Below are positions 8,803 to 16,310 of a stretch of 64,000 bases of DNA, piece by piece. The translations under genes were made by a program, and so were the position numbers. Numbering within the stretch: the stretch's first letter is position 1; the number at the start of each line of letters is the position of its first letter. The stretch lies in the NCBI RefSeq assembly GCF_000261365.1, contig NZ_AJVC01000002.1, positions 310,001 through 374,000 of the forward strand, given 5' to 3'. The notes under the pieces are model-generated. The model did no database searches. It had not been told where the DNA came from and was given only the letters and a program-made list of their open reading frames with translations. Source of the stretch: Herbaspirillum sp. GW103. Its GTDB lineage: Bacteria; Pseudomonadota; Gammaproteobacteria; Burkholderiales; Burkholderiaceae_D.

Positions 8803-9731
8803 GAAACGCATTTGCAGACGAACTGACCAAGCTCGGCTCGAACGACCCGCGCGTGGTTTTGCTGTCGGGAGATATCGGTAACAAGCTGTTCGACAAGTTC
8901 AAGGCCAGCAATGCCGGTCGCTTCATCAATTGTGGCATCGCCGAGGCGAACATGATGGGCGTGGCTGGTGGCATGGCCTTGTCCGGCTTGCGCCCAGTGG
9001 TTTATACGATTACGCCATTCACGACTACGCGTTGCTTCGAGCAGATCCGCGTCGATGCTTGCTATCACAATGTTCCCGTCATCATCGTCGGCACCGGTTC
9101 CGGGCTGTCGTATGCGGAACTCGGGCCGACCCATCATTCCTGCGAAGACCTGGCCATCATGCGGGTCTTGCCGCACATGACCGTCATGGCTCCAGCCGAT
9201 GAAGTGGAATTGCGCCAGTGCCTGCGAGCCGCGCTCAAGCAGGATGGCCCGGTCTATATTCGTATCGGTAAACGTGGCGAAGCCATTGTGCCCAAGCAGA
9301 ATGACCACTTCGAGATCGGTCGTTCGATTACCGTGCGCCAGGGTGCCGATGTCTGCCTGGTCGGTACCGGCACGCTGATGCCAACGGTGCTGGAGGCGGC
9401 CGAATTGCTGGCCGGGAAGGGTATCGAGGCGCGCGTGGAGAGCTTTCATACCATCAAGCCACTCGACGAAGATACCTTGCGACAAGCGTTTTCGGCTTAT
9501 GGCGTAGTGGCCGTCGTGGAAGAGCACAGCCGCCTGGGCGGACTAGGTGGCAGCATCGCCGAATGGTTGGCGCAGCAAGAGCCGTTGAAGGGACGTTTAC
9601 TGAGTTTCGGCGTGGACGATGTATTCATGCATGAGATCGGTACTCAGGAGTACGCACGCGCCCGGTTCGGCCTGACTGCAGACAATATTGCTGCCAAGGT
9701 GGCAGCCGCTCATCGCAAGATGGTGTCTTGA
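8799..9731 (+). CDS. Transketolase, C-terminal (pyrimidine-binding) subunit
   Basis: 310 residues. Begins with the transketolase pyrimidine domain (VLLSGDIGNKLFDKF, then FINCGIAEANMMGVAGGMAL, where the Glu would activate the TPP ring) and ends with the transketolase C-terminal domain (ADVCLVGTGTLMPTVLEAAE and VAVVEEHSRLGGLGG). It completes the split enzyme encoded with the upstream gene, which it overlaps by ATGA. It resembles the short transketolase/DXS-like pairs found in polysaccharide and secondary-metabolite clusters rather than central carbon metabolism. The substrate is unknown. Confidence 0.87.
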   Translation: MRNAFADELTKLGSNDPRVVLLSGDIGNKLFDKFKASNAGRFINCGIAEANMMGVAGGMALSGLRPVVYTITPFTTTRCFEQIRVDACYHNVPVIIVGTGSGLSYAELGPTHHSCEDLAIMRVLPHMTVMAPADEVELRQCLRAALKQDGPVYIRIGKRGEAIVPKQNDHFEIGRSITVRQGADVCLVGTGTLMPTVLEAAELLAGKGIEARVESFHTIKPLDEDTLRQAFSAYGVVAVVEEHSRLGGLGGSIAEWLAQQEPLKGRLLSFGVDDVFMHEIGTQEYARARFGLTADNIAAKVAAAHRKMVS

Positions 9732-9732
9732 C

Positions 9733-10353
9733 ATGCGTATCGGACTGGATTTCGACAACACCATCGTCAGCTACGACACGCTGTTTCATTCGGTTGCCGT
9801 CGAAAAGGGCCTGGTACCGTCCGACACGATAGTATCCAAGGTGGCGGTGCGAGACTACTTGCGCAAGGTCGGTAACGAGCCGGCGTTTACGGAACTTCAG
9901 GGTTATGTCTATGGCGCTCGGATGGCCCAGGCAAAGGCTTTTCCAGGGGTGATCGACTTCATTCGCCGCGCACGTGCGGCACATGCGCAGGTGGTCATCA
10001 TCAGCCACAAAACCAAGTACCCGTTCCTCGGTCATCAGTATGATCTGCACGCGGCAGCGAATGATTGGATCGATATCGCCCTGCGCCCCGACGAGTCGCC
10101 GCTCGTGGGGGCGGACCAGGTCTTCTTTGAATTGACGAAGGAAGAGAAGATTGCGCGTATTGCTGCGTGCGATTGCGATTACTTCATCGATGATCTGCCT
10201 GAGATTCTGAAGATGCCGGGTTACCCTGAAAAGACGGGACGCCTGCTGTTTGATCCGGAGCGTAACCATGACGATCAGGGGGTGACGGCACGTTTTGCTA
10301 CCTGGGCCGAATTACAGGCTTTCTTCGAAGAAATATGGAAAAGGCGCAACTGA
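9733..10353 (+). CDS. HAD-superfamily hydrolase-like protein
   Basis: 206 residues. HAD motif I is at the very N-terminus (MRIGLDFDNTIVSY, Asp6 and Asp8), which also fixes the ATG at 9733 as the start. A motif II-like VVIISHKTK and a DYFIDDLPEIL segment resembling motif IV follow. Most HAD proteins of this size are phosphatases, so removal of a phosphate from a sugar phosphate in this pathway is the natural guess; the specific substrate is unknown. It overlaps the next gene, a kinase-like protein, by 19 bases, suggesting tightly linked phosphorylation and dephosphorylation steps. Confidence 0.72.
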   Translation: MRIGLDFDNTIVSYDTLFHSVAVEKGLVPSDTIVSKVAVRDYLRKVGNEPAFTELQGYVYGARMAQAKAFPGVIDFIRRARAAHAQVVIISHKTKYPFLGHQYDLHAAANDWIDIALRPDESPLVGADQVFFELTKEEKIARIAACDCDYFIDDLPEILKMPGYPEKTGRLLFDPERNHDDQGVTARFATWAELQAFFEEIWKRRN

Positions 10354-11333
10354 TTGCGACCGTCACGGCGCTGTTACGCGCCGAATCGTTGGCGCGTGAC
10401 GAGGTCACGCTCTCGGCTATGGGAGGTGGCGGCAACAACCGCGTGTTCCTTGCAACGAGTGAAGCGGGCAGGTTCGTCGTTAAGGCGTATTTTAACGATC
10501 CGGCGGATAGCCGCGACCGCCTGGGCGCGGAATATGCTTTTCTTGCCTACGCAAGGGACATCGGCCTGGATGTCGTGCCGCAGGCAATTGCCCGCGATAC
10601 CGCTCAGCACATCGGCGTTTATGAATTTATCGCAGGCCAGAAAATGACCGCATCGCAATTGCGACGCGAACACGTCCTGGCCGCTGCGCAATTCATTGCG
10701 GACCTCAATGCCGATACCCGACATGGCCATGCGTTAGCCCCGGCTTCGGAAGCCTGTTTCGAAGTTGAGCAGCATCTGGCGATCGTAGATCGCCGGTTGG
10801 CCGCCTTGCAGAAGATCCCGACCAACGATGTGCTGGGTCGGGAAGTGCATACATTGGTCCGGGAGATGGCAGCCTGGTGGAGGAGTCAACGTCCGCGCAT
10901 CACCTCGTCTGCCATTGCGCCGCTGGATAGCGCCGATCGCTGTATTTCTCCTTCGGACTTCGGATTTCACAATGCCTTGTCAGCCTCGGATGGACAATTG
11001 CATTTCATTGATTTCGAGTATGCGGGATGGGACGATCCGGCCAAGATGGCAGGGGATTTCTTCTGTCAACCGGAGGTGCCCGTGCCAAGTAAGTATGTCG
11101 ATGACTTCATGGCTGTCGCGTTTCAGTATTCACCCCGGGCTCAGATACTGCGTGACCGGACGGCATCGCTGCTGCCGGCTGCGCAGATAAAGTGGTGCTG
11201 CATCATGCTCAATGAGTTTCTGGTCAGCGCTGCGCGACGACGTCAATTTGCCGACCCAAGTTCGACGCCCGAGCAGCGCAAGCGAGCACAACTCGACAAG
11301 GCACATCAATTCTTTCATTCCAGACTGGCATAA
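10335..11333 (+). CDS. APH/choline-kinase-like phosphotransferase
   Basis: 332 residues with the aminoglycoside phosphotransferase fold: a glycine-rich SAMGGGGNNRVFLAT loop near residue 30, VVKAYF containing the likely ATP-binding Lys, the catalytic-loop equivalent SPSDFGFHNAL (Asp208, Asn near 213) and the metal-binding IDFEYAGWDDP (Asp226). The usual HxD before the catalytic Asp is S-x-S-D here, a small departure. Likely phosphorylates a sugar or amino-sugar hydroxyl in the pathway. It starts inside the HAD gene and ends four bases before the methyltransferase ATG. Confidence 0.72.
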   Translation: MEKAQLIATVTALLRAESLARDEVTLSAMGGGGNNRVFLATSEAGRFVVKAYFNDPADSRDRLGAEYAFLAYARDIGLDVVPQAIARDTAQHIGVYEFIAGQKMTASQLRREHVLAAAQFIADLNADTRHGHALAPASEACFEVEQHLAIVDRRLAALQKIPTNDVLGREVHTLVREMAAWWRSQRPRITSSAIAPLDSADRCISPSDFGFHNALSASDGQLHFIDFEYAGWDDPAKMAGDFFCQPEVPVPSKYVDDFMAVAFQYSPRAQILRDRTASLLPAAQIKWCCIMLNEFLVSAARRRQFADPSSTPEQRKRAQLDKAHQFFHSRLA

Positions 11334-11337
11334 ATCC

Positions 11338-12006
11338 ATGGCCTATATCGATTTCCTTACCTCGACCCACAAGAGCACCAAGCGCGATTACTTGGCGCGC
11401 GTGAACGATCCCGAGTTTCCCAAGCCCAAGGCTGCCGAGTTGGCCAAACAATGGGGCTTCGATTACTGGGATGGTGATCGCCGTATCTGCTATGGAGGCT
11501 ACCGCTACATGCCCGGGCGTTGGGCACCCGTTGCACAGGCGATGATCGATCACTATGGTTTGAAGGCGGGCGACAAAGTCCTCGATATCGGTTGCGGCAA
11601 GGGCTTTTTGCTGTATGAGATGTCCTTGTTGGTGCCGGGGCTGGAAATCCATGGCGTCGATGTCTCTACGTATGCGCTCGAGCATGCCAAGGAAGAGGTC
11701 AAGGATCGGTTGCAGGTCGCCAATGCCACCAGCCTGCCGTTTGCCGATAATGCCTTCGATTTCGTCTTTTCGATCACCACCTTACACAATCTGCACAATT
11801 ACGACCTGGAGAAGGCGCTGCGTGAGATGGAGCGTGTTGGCAAGAAAAAGTATCTTTGCGTTGAGTCATATCGCAACGAGTCGGAAAAGGCCAATCTGCT
11901 GTACTGGCAGGTAACCTGTGAAGCATTCTGCACGCCACAGGAATGGGACTGGTGGTTTGCACTGACCGGGTACACGGGCGACCATTCCTTCATCTATTTC
12001 GAGTGA
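11338..12006 (+). CDS. Class I SAM-dependent methyltransferase
   Basis: 222 residues. Motif I KVLDIGCGKGFLLYEM lies at about residues 80-95, followed by IHGVDVSTYALEHAKEE (acidic ribose-binding position) and NATSLPFADNAFDFVFSITTLHNL, a Methyltransf_11-like arrangement. It probably methylates a hydroxyl, amine or carbon of the cluster's sugar. The ATG at 11338 was chosen because it follows the kinase stop directly and keeps the normal length; upstream in-frame starts lie inside the kinase gene. Confidence 0.8.
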   Translation: MAYIDFLTSTHKSTKRDYLARVNDPEFPKPKAAELAKQWGFDYWDGDRRICYGGYRYMPGRWAPVAQAMIDHYGLKAGDKVLDIGCGKGFLLYEMSLLVPGLEIHGVDVSTYALEHAKEEVKDRLQVANATSLPFADNAFDFVFSITTLHNLHNYDLEKALREMERVGKKKYLCVESYRNESEKANLLYWQVTCEAFCTPQEWDWWFALTGYTGDHSFIYFE

Positions 12007-12010
12007 CGAC

Positions 12011-13066
12011 ATGAACATTCCAAAAACCATGCGGGCCGCCATCCTGGCCGAACTTAATCAACCCTTGGTGATCGATGAAGTCGAGCTGCCCTCGGCGCTG
12101 GAGGTGGGGCAGGTATTGGTCAAGATCGGCGTCAGTGGTATCTGCGGATCGCAGATCGGGGAGATTGATGGCGCCAAGGGAGAAGACAAGTATCTCCCTC
12201 ATCTGCTCGGACACGAGGCCTCGGGGGTGGTGCATGAGGTCGGCCCGGGTGTGCGCTTCGTCAAGCCGGGCGATAATGTGGTACTGCACTGGCGCAAAAG
12301 CCAGGGGATCGAAGCAGTACCGCCTCGCTACACCTGGCGCGGCAAGCAACTTAACGCAGGTTTGATCGCGACATTCAACGAATATGCGGTGGTCTCGGAA
12401 AATCGGGTCACACGCATCGATCCCGGTAGAGACATGGAAGTGGCCGCACTTTTTGGTTGCGCTGTCACCACCGGCTTCGGAGTGGTTGAGAACAATGCCG
12501 ACATCAAGTTGGGCGAATCGGTGGTGATCTTCGGCGCAGGCGGGGTCGGCCTCAATATCGTCCAGGCTGCCAATCTGCGCGCGGCCTATCCCATTATCGC
12601 GGTCGATCAGTTCGAAGGGCGCCTTGATCTGGCCAGACAGATGGGCGCTACGCACGTCATCAATGCAGCAAAAGTCGATGCCAAGGCCGAGTTGATCACC
12701 CTGACCGGGAAAAGGGGCATCGATGTCTTCATCGATAACACTGGCCAACCAGCCATCATCGAGATGGGGTACGAACTGACGCACGCACAGGGCCGCGTGG
12801 TGTTGGTGGGGGTGCCGCGCAAGGGACGCAACATCAACATCTATTCGCTGCCGCTGCATTTCGACAAAACCATTTCTGGTTCTCATGGCGGTGAGGCGGT
12901 ACCGCATTTGGATATTCCCCGCTATACGCGGCTGCTCGACACCGGTCGGATACAGCTCAAATCGCTCATTACTGAGCATTACCGACTCGACGAGATCAAC
13001 ACCGCGATTGCTCGCATGCGAGACGGCCGCTTGTCCGGGCGTTGCATGATCCTGATGGACCGTTGA
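12011..13066 (+). CDS. Zinc-type medium-chain dehydrogenase
   Basis: 351 residues of the MDR alcohol dehydrogenase superfamily. Catalytic-zinc candidates are Cys45 in SGICGSQ and His68-Glu69 in LLGHEASGVV. The four-cysteine structural-zinc lobe of classical ADH is absent. The cofactor motif VVIFGAGGVGLNIVQAAN lies near residue 175, and AVDQFEGRL suggests an acidic residue favouring NAD over NADP. It likely oxidises or reduces a sugar hydroxyl/keto group in the cluster. Four bases separate it from the methyltransferase and twelve from the dioxygenase. Confidence 0.82.
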   Translation: MNIPKTMRAAILAELNQPLVIDEVELPSALEVGQVLVKIGVSGICGSQIGEIDGAKGEDKYLPHLLGHEASGVVHEVGPGVRFVKPGDNVVLHWRKSQGIEAVPPRYTWRGKQLNAGLIATFNEYAVVSENRVTRIDPGRDMEVAALFGCAVTTGFGVVENNADIKLGESVVIFGAGGVGLNIVQAANLRAAYPIIAVDQFEGRLDLARQMGATHVINAAKVDAKAELITLTGKRGIDVFIDNTGQPAIIEMGYELTHAQGRVVLVGVPRKGRNINIYSLPLHFDKTISGSHGGEAVPHLDIPRYTRLLDTGRIQLKSLITEHYRLDEINTAIARMRDGRLSGRCMILMDR

Positions 13067-13078
13067 GCCGGACAGATC

Positions 13079-13843
13079 ATGAGCAAACTCGATCTCAAGC
13101 GCAAGGTGTTCGACACCCCCGGGTACAGTGCGGATGTCAGTCTGACGGCGGATGAACTTGCCGTATTTCGTGAAGAAATCACGCGTCAGTGGCTTGATGT
13201 CATCGGGCGTGCCTGTCCCGATCATCTGGCGCTTTTCGAGGCGGCAGGCATTGAGCGTTACCACGAGCTGGCGCATCTGATTGATCACGGGAGCTTGTGG
13301 CAAAAACATCATCGTGTGCTTCCCATCGAGGCTTGCGCGCGAATACGCAACATGCCCTTCTTGCGCTTGATACATGAAGAATTCGGTGATTTTCAGATCG
13401 CCGAGGTATTTTATGGCAATACCCATGAGATCGGGCGGGAAGAGGTCTACTGGCGGCTAGTGCGCCCCCGTGAGGCAGCTGACGTCGGGCCGCTGCATGC
13501 GGACAAGTGGTTCCATCAGATCAACCAGATGCACGGTCGAGCTTTTCCGAAGGGCGCCTTGACCGTGAAGATCTGGATTCCGATCTGGTGCGAAGCGGGT
13601 CGCAACGGTTTAATGATCGTCGCCGATTCCCACCGCCAGACTTGGCGTTTCCATGCCGTCGACCGAGGCTATGGCGATCTCAAGCCGCAGATCGACGAAG
13701 ACGTGGCGAGGCTGGACGCGCAACTCGTCCCGACCGATCCGGGCAACATGATCATCTTCAATGAGGGAACCTTGCATGGAGGTGCCTTCAATCAGGGCGA
13801 TCATTCCCGCGTCAGCGTGGAGATCACGCTGGTGTTCACCTAG
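13079..13843 (+). CDS. PhyH-type 2-oxoglutarate/Fe(II) dioxygenase-like protein
   Basis: 254 residues. The iron-binding facial triad is visible as His140 and Asp142 in VGPLHADKWFHQ and His233 in EGTLHGGAFNQG, with Arg244 in HSRVSVEI placed to bind 2-oxoglutarate. This spacing matches phytanoyl-CoA dioxygenase-like enzymes, which include several that act on sugars and natural products. It presumably hydroxylates or oxidises the cluster's sugar, an unusual step for a polysaccharide sugar. It lies between the dehydrogenase and the nucleotidyltransferase on the same strand. Confidence 0.72.
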   Translation: MSKLDLKRKVFDTPGYSADVSLTADELAVFREEITRQWLDVIGRACPDHLALFEAAGIERYHELAHLIDHGSLWQKHHRVLPIEACARIRNMPFLRLIHEEFGDFQIAEVFYGNTHEIGREEVYWRLVRPREAADVGPLHADKWFHQINQMHGRAFPKGALTVKIWIPIWCEAGRNGLMIVADSHRQTWRFHAVDRGYGDLKPQIDEDVARLDAQLVPTDPGNMIIFNEGTLHGGAFNQGDHSRVSVEITLVFT

Positions 13844-13919
13844 TCCCGACATATCGAGCGGTGCAGCGGCACCTGTCACTGTCTTCATTCCGAATAGCCC
13901 CATTCCAGCAGACCCGTTC

Positions 13920-14747
13920 ATGCGCGCCTTATTACTTGCAGCAGGCCTGGGGTCGAGGTTGCAGCCCTTGACCAATACTCTGCCCAAATGCTTGGTCCCC
14001 ATCAATGGACGCCCGTTGCTAGATTACTGGCTGGCCTCTCTGCTGGGACAGGGGGTTGGGCCCATTTTGCTCAACACCCATTACAAGGCGCCATTGGTGG
14101 CGCAGTACGTCGAGCACAGCACTTGGTGTCCGAAAGTGAAGCTGGTATACGAAGAACGTTTGCTGGGTACCGCAGGAACTGTATTGGCGAACCGCGATTT
14201 CTTCAACGATGAAGCCTTCCTGATTGCGCACGCGGACAACCTGACACGCTTCGATTGTGGCGAATTCATCGCGGCGCATCGGTGCAGGCCGGCCGGTACG
14301 GCGCTGACCATGATGTTGTTCGAGGCACAGGATCCGAGCGCGTGCGGCATCGTGGAGCGGGATGAAAGTGGAGTGGTTCAGGCTTTCCACGAGAAGGTGA
14401 AAAATCCCCCAGGCAGGCTCGCAAATGCCGCGGTTTATATCGTCGAGCAGGAGGTGTTGGACTACATGGCGACTTTGGGTAAGCAGGAAATTGATTTCAG
14501 CACCGAGGTGATTCCGCACTTCATGGGGCGTATCTTCACGTTTGAAAACACTGACTACCACCGGGATATTGGTACCGTAAAGAGCTGGGTTGCTGCACAA
14601 CATGACTTTGGCATGCTGGATGCGTGCCAGGAGAATGCGATGCTCTGGCAACGGATCGTGGAGACGCTCGGCCCTGCGTTGCCCATCATGATGAACTCAC
14701 TGCAACAACCAGATGACGCCTTGTCAGGCGAATTGAACCGTTACTGA
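13920..14747 (+). CDS. Sugar-1-phosphate nucleotidyltransferase, HddC/RmlA-like
   Basis: 275 residues starting MRALLLAAGLGSRLQPLT, the G-x-G-x-R nucleotide-binding signature of the NTP_transferase family, with PKCLVPINGRPLL after it. AHADN (Asp106) is the metal-binding aspartate and YHRDIGTVKSWVAA the conserved product-site tail. Family members activate a sugar 1-phosphate as NDP-sugar; HddC makes GDP-D-glycero-alpha-D-manno-heptose. With the GmhA-like isomerase nearby a heptose substrate is plausible, but hexose-1-phosphate activation is equally allowed by sequence. The ATG at 13920 gives the correct N-terminus; upstream in-frame starts fall inside the dioxygenase gene. Confidence 0.8.
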   Translation: MRALLLAAGLGSRLQPLTNTLPKCLVPINGRPLLDYWLASLLGQGVGPILLNTHYKAPLVAQYVEHSTWCPKVKLVYEERLLGTAGTVLANRDFFNDEAFLIAHADNLTRFDCGEFIAAHRCRPAGTALTMMLFEAQDPSACGIVERDESGVVQAFHEKVKNPPGRLANAAVYIVEQEVLDYMATLGKQEIDFSTEVIPHFMGRIFTFENTDYHRDIGTVKSWVAAQHDFGMLDACQENAMLWQRIVETLGPALPIMMNSLQQPDDALSGELNRY

Positions 14748-14758
14748 GGAGAGGTAGA

Positions 14759-16255
14759 GTGGCAGCTTCGCAATTTCCGGATGCGGAAAAAATTGCCGAG
14801 ATCAAGGCATTGGCGGGTCACGACAGACGCATCGTCTTCGTCGCCGGCAATTTCAACACGGTCCATCCAGGGCACTTGCGGTTGCTCAAATTCGCCTCTG
14901 AATGCGGTGACTTCCTGGCCGTCGGAGTAGCCAGCGATGCGAGTCCTGGCGCGTTGCTGCCAGCGAAATTGCGCTTTGACGGTATCAATGCCATCAGCTT
15001 CGTGGATTTCGCCTTCGAGATGACGACGGCGCCCGAAGACATCATTCGCGTGCTCAAACCAACAGTGGTGGTCAAGGGCGACGAGTACGAAACCAAGCAC
15101 AATCCCGAGCAGGCTGCGGTTGACGAATATGGTGGCAAGCTGCTGTTCAGTTCCGGGGAAATGCGGTTCTCCTCGATTGACCTGCTCAAGAATGAGTTCT
15201 TTGCCCCGCACCGCTCGCCGATCACGCTGCCTCAGGATTATCCTGCCAGACACGGTTTTACCAGCGCTGATGTGCGCCGGACGCTGGATAAATTCAAGGG
15301 ATTACGGATTGCGGTGATCGGCGACCTAATCGTGGATGAGTACATCAGCTGCGATGCCCTGGGCATGTCGCAGGAAGACCCGACTCTGGTAGTGACACCG
15401 ATCCTGCAGGAGCGTTTCATCGGCGGCGCCGGCATCGTGGCTTCCCACGCCCGCAAGATGGGGGCCCAGGTCCGTTATTTTTCAGTGGCAGGTACCGATG
15501 CAGTTGCCGGATTCGCTCGCGAAAAGTTACAGGAGTATGGCGTCGAGGCAACGATCTTCGAAGATGACAGTCGACCCACTACACTCAAGCAGCGCTTCCG
15601 CGCCGCCGGCAAGACATTGTTACGTGTGAGTCATCTGCGTCAGCACGATCTCGAGCCGAGGTTGGGACAGCGCCTGGTGGAGCAGGTCAGGGCCGCGCTG
15701 AACCAATGTGATCTGGTGATTTTCTCGGACTTCAATTACGGTTGCCTGCCGCAATCGGTGGTGGACCAATTGGTGGCGCACTGCGTTGCGCATAACATCC
15801 CTTTCGTGGCCGATAGCCAATCGTCGTCGCAGATGGGCGATGTATCGCGATTCAAGGGGGCGATGTTGCTCACGCCTACCGAGCGCGAAGCGCGTCTGGC
15901 CGTACGTGACTTCAGCTCGGGCCTGGTCGTGCTGGCGGAGAAACTGCGCCAGAAATCGCGTGCTGCCAATCTTTTGCTCACCCTTGGTGCGGAAGGGATT
16001 TTGGCGCATGTGGCCTCCGAGGGCGCGTTCGAATGGGAGACCGATCGGTTGCCGGCGTTCAATCGTGCCCCTAAAGATACTGCTGGTGCCGGAGATAGCT
16101 TGCTCACCTGTACCGCGATGGCGATGACCGTCGGGGCAAGCATTTGGCAGAGCATGTATCTGGGATCGGTGGCTGCTGCCTGCCAGGTCAGTCGTGTAGG
16201 CAACATTCCCTTGTCAACCAATGACCTGATGCAAGAACTGGCCGATCAGCGTTGA
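14759..16255 (+). CDS. Nucleotidyltransferase-PfkB kinase fusion (HldE-like, reversed domain order)
   Basis: 498 residues. The N-terminal domain (about 20-150) is a cytidylyltransferase-fold enzyme: VFVAGNFNTVHPGHLRLL with the HxGH-type HPGH at 36-39, and VVKGDEYE. The C-terminal domain (about 180-498) is a ribokinase/PfkB kinase: VIGDLIVDEYI, a sugar-binding FIGGAGIVASH, and DTAGAGDSLL with catalytic Asp446. HldE, which phosphorylates heptose 7-phosphate and then adenylylates heptose 1-phosphate, has these domains in the opposite order. The GTG start at 14759 has an AGGAGAGG ahead of it. This is the last gene of the operon. The function is probably ADP-sugar (heptose) formation. Confidence 0.82.
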   Translation: MAASQFPDAEKIAEIKALAGHDRRIVFVAGNFNTVHPGHLRLLKFASECGDFLAVGVASDASPGALLPAKLRFDGINAISFVDFAFEMTTAPEDIIRVLKPTVVVKGDEYETKHNPEQAAVDEYGGKLLFSSGEMRFSSIDLLKNEFFAPHRSPITLPQDYPARHGFTSADVRRTLDKFKGLRIAVIGDLIVDEYISCDALGMSQEDPTLVVTPILQERFIGGAGIVASHARKMGAQVRYFSVAGTDAVAGFAREKLQEYGVEATIFEDDSRPTTLKQRFRAAGKTLLRVSHLRQHDLEPRLGQRLVEQVRAALNQCDLVIFSDFNYGCLPQSVVDQLVAHCVAHNIPFVADSQSSSQMGDVSRFKGAMLLTPTEREARLAVRDFSSGLVVLAEKLRQKSRAANLLLTLGAEGILAHVASEGAFEWETDRLPAFNRAPKDTAGAGDSLLTCTAMAMTVGASIWQSMYLGSVAAACQVSRVGNIPLSTNDLMQELADQR

Positions 16256-16274
16256 TTTCCCGCTTGGGCGGAAA

Positions 16275-16299
16275 TGCGCACGCGTACCTGTGCGTGCGC
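16275..16299. terminator. Hairpin between convergent genes
   Basis: GCGCACGC (16276-16283) and GCGTGCGC (16292-16299) form a perfect GC-rich stem between the operon end at 16255 and the convergent SDR-FkbM gene ending at 16311. There is no T-tract on either side, so it is a candidate bidirectional stop or 3' stabiliser rather than a textbook terminator. Confidence 0.5.
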
Positions 16300-16310
16300 G
16301 GCAACGTGCT

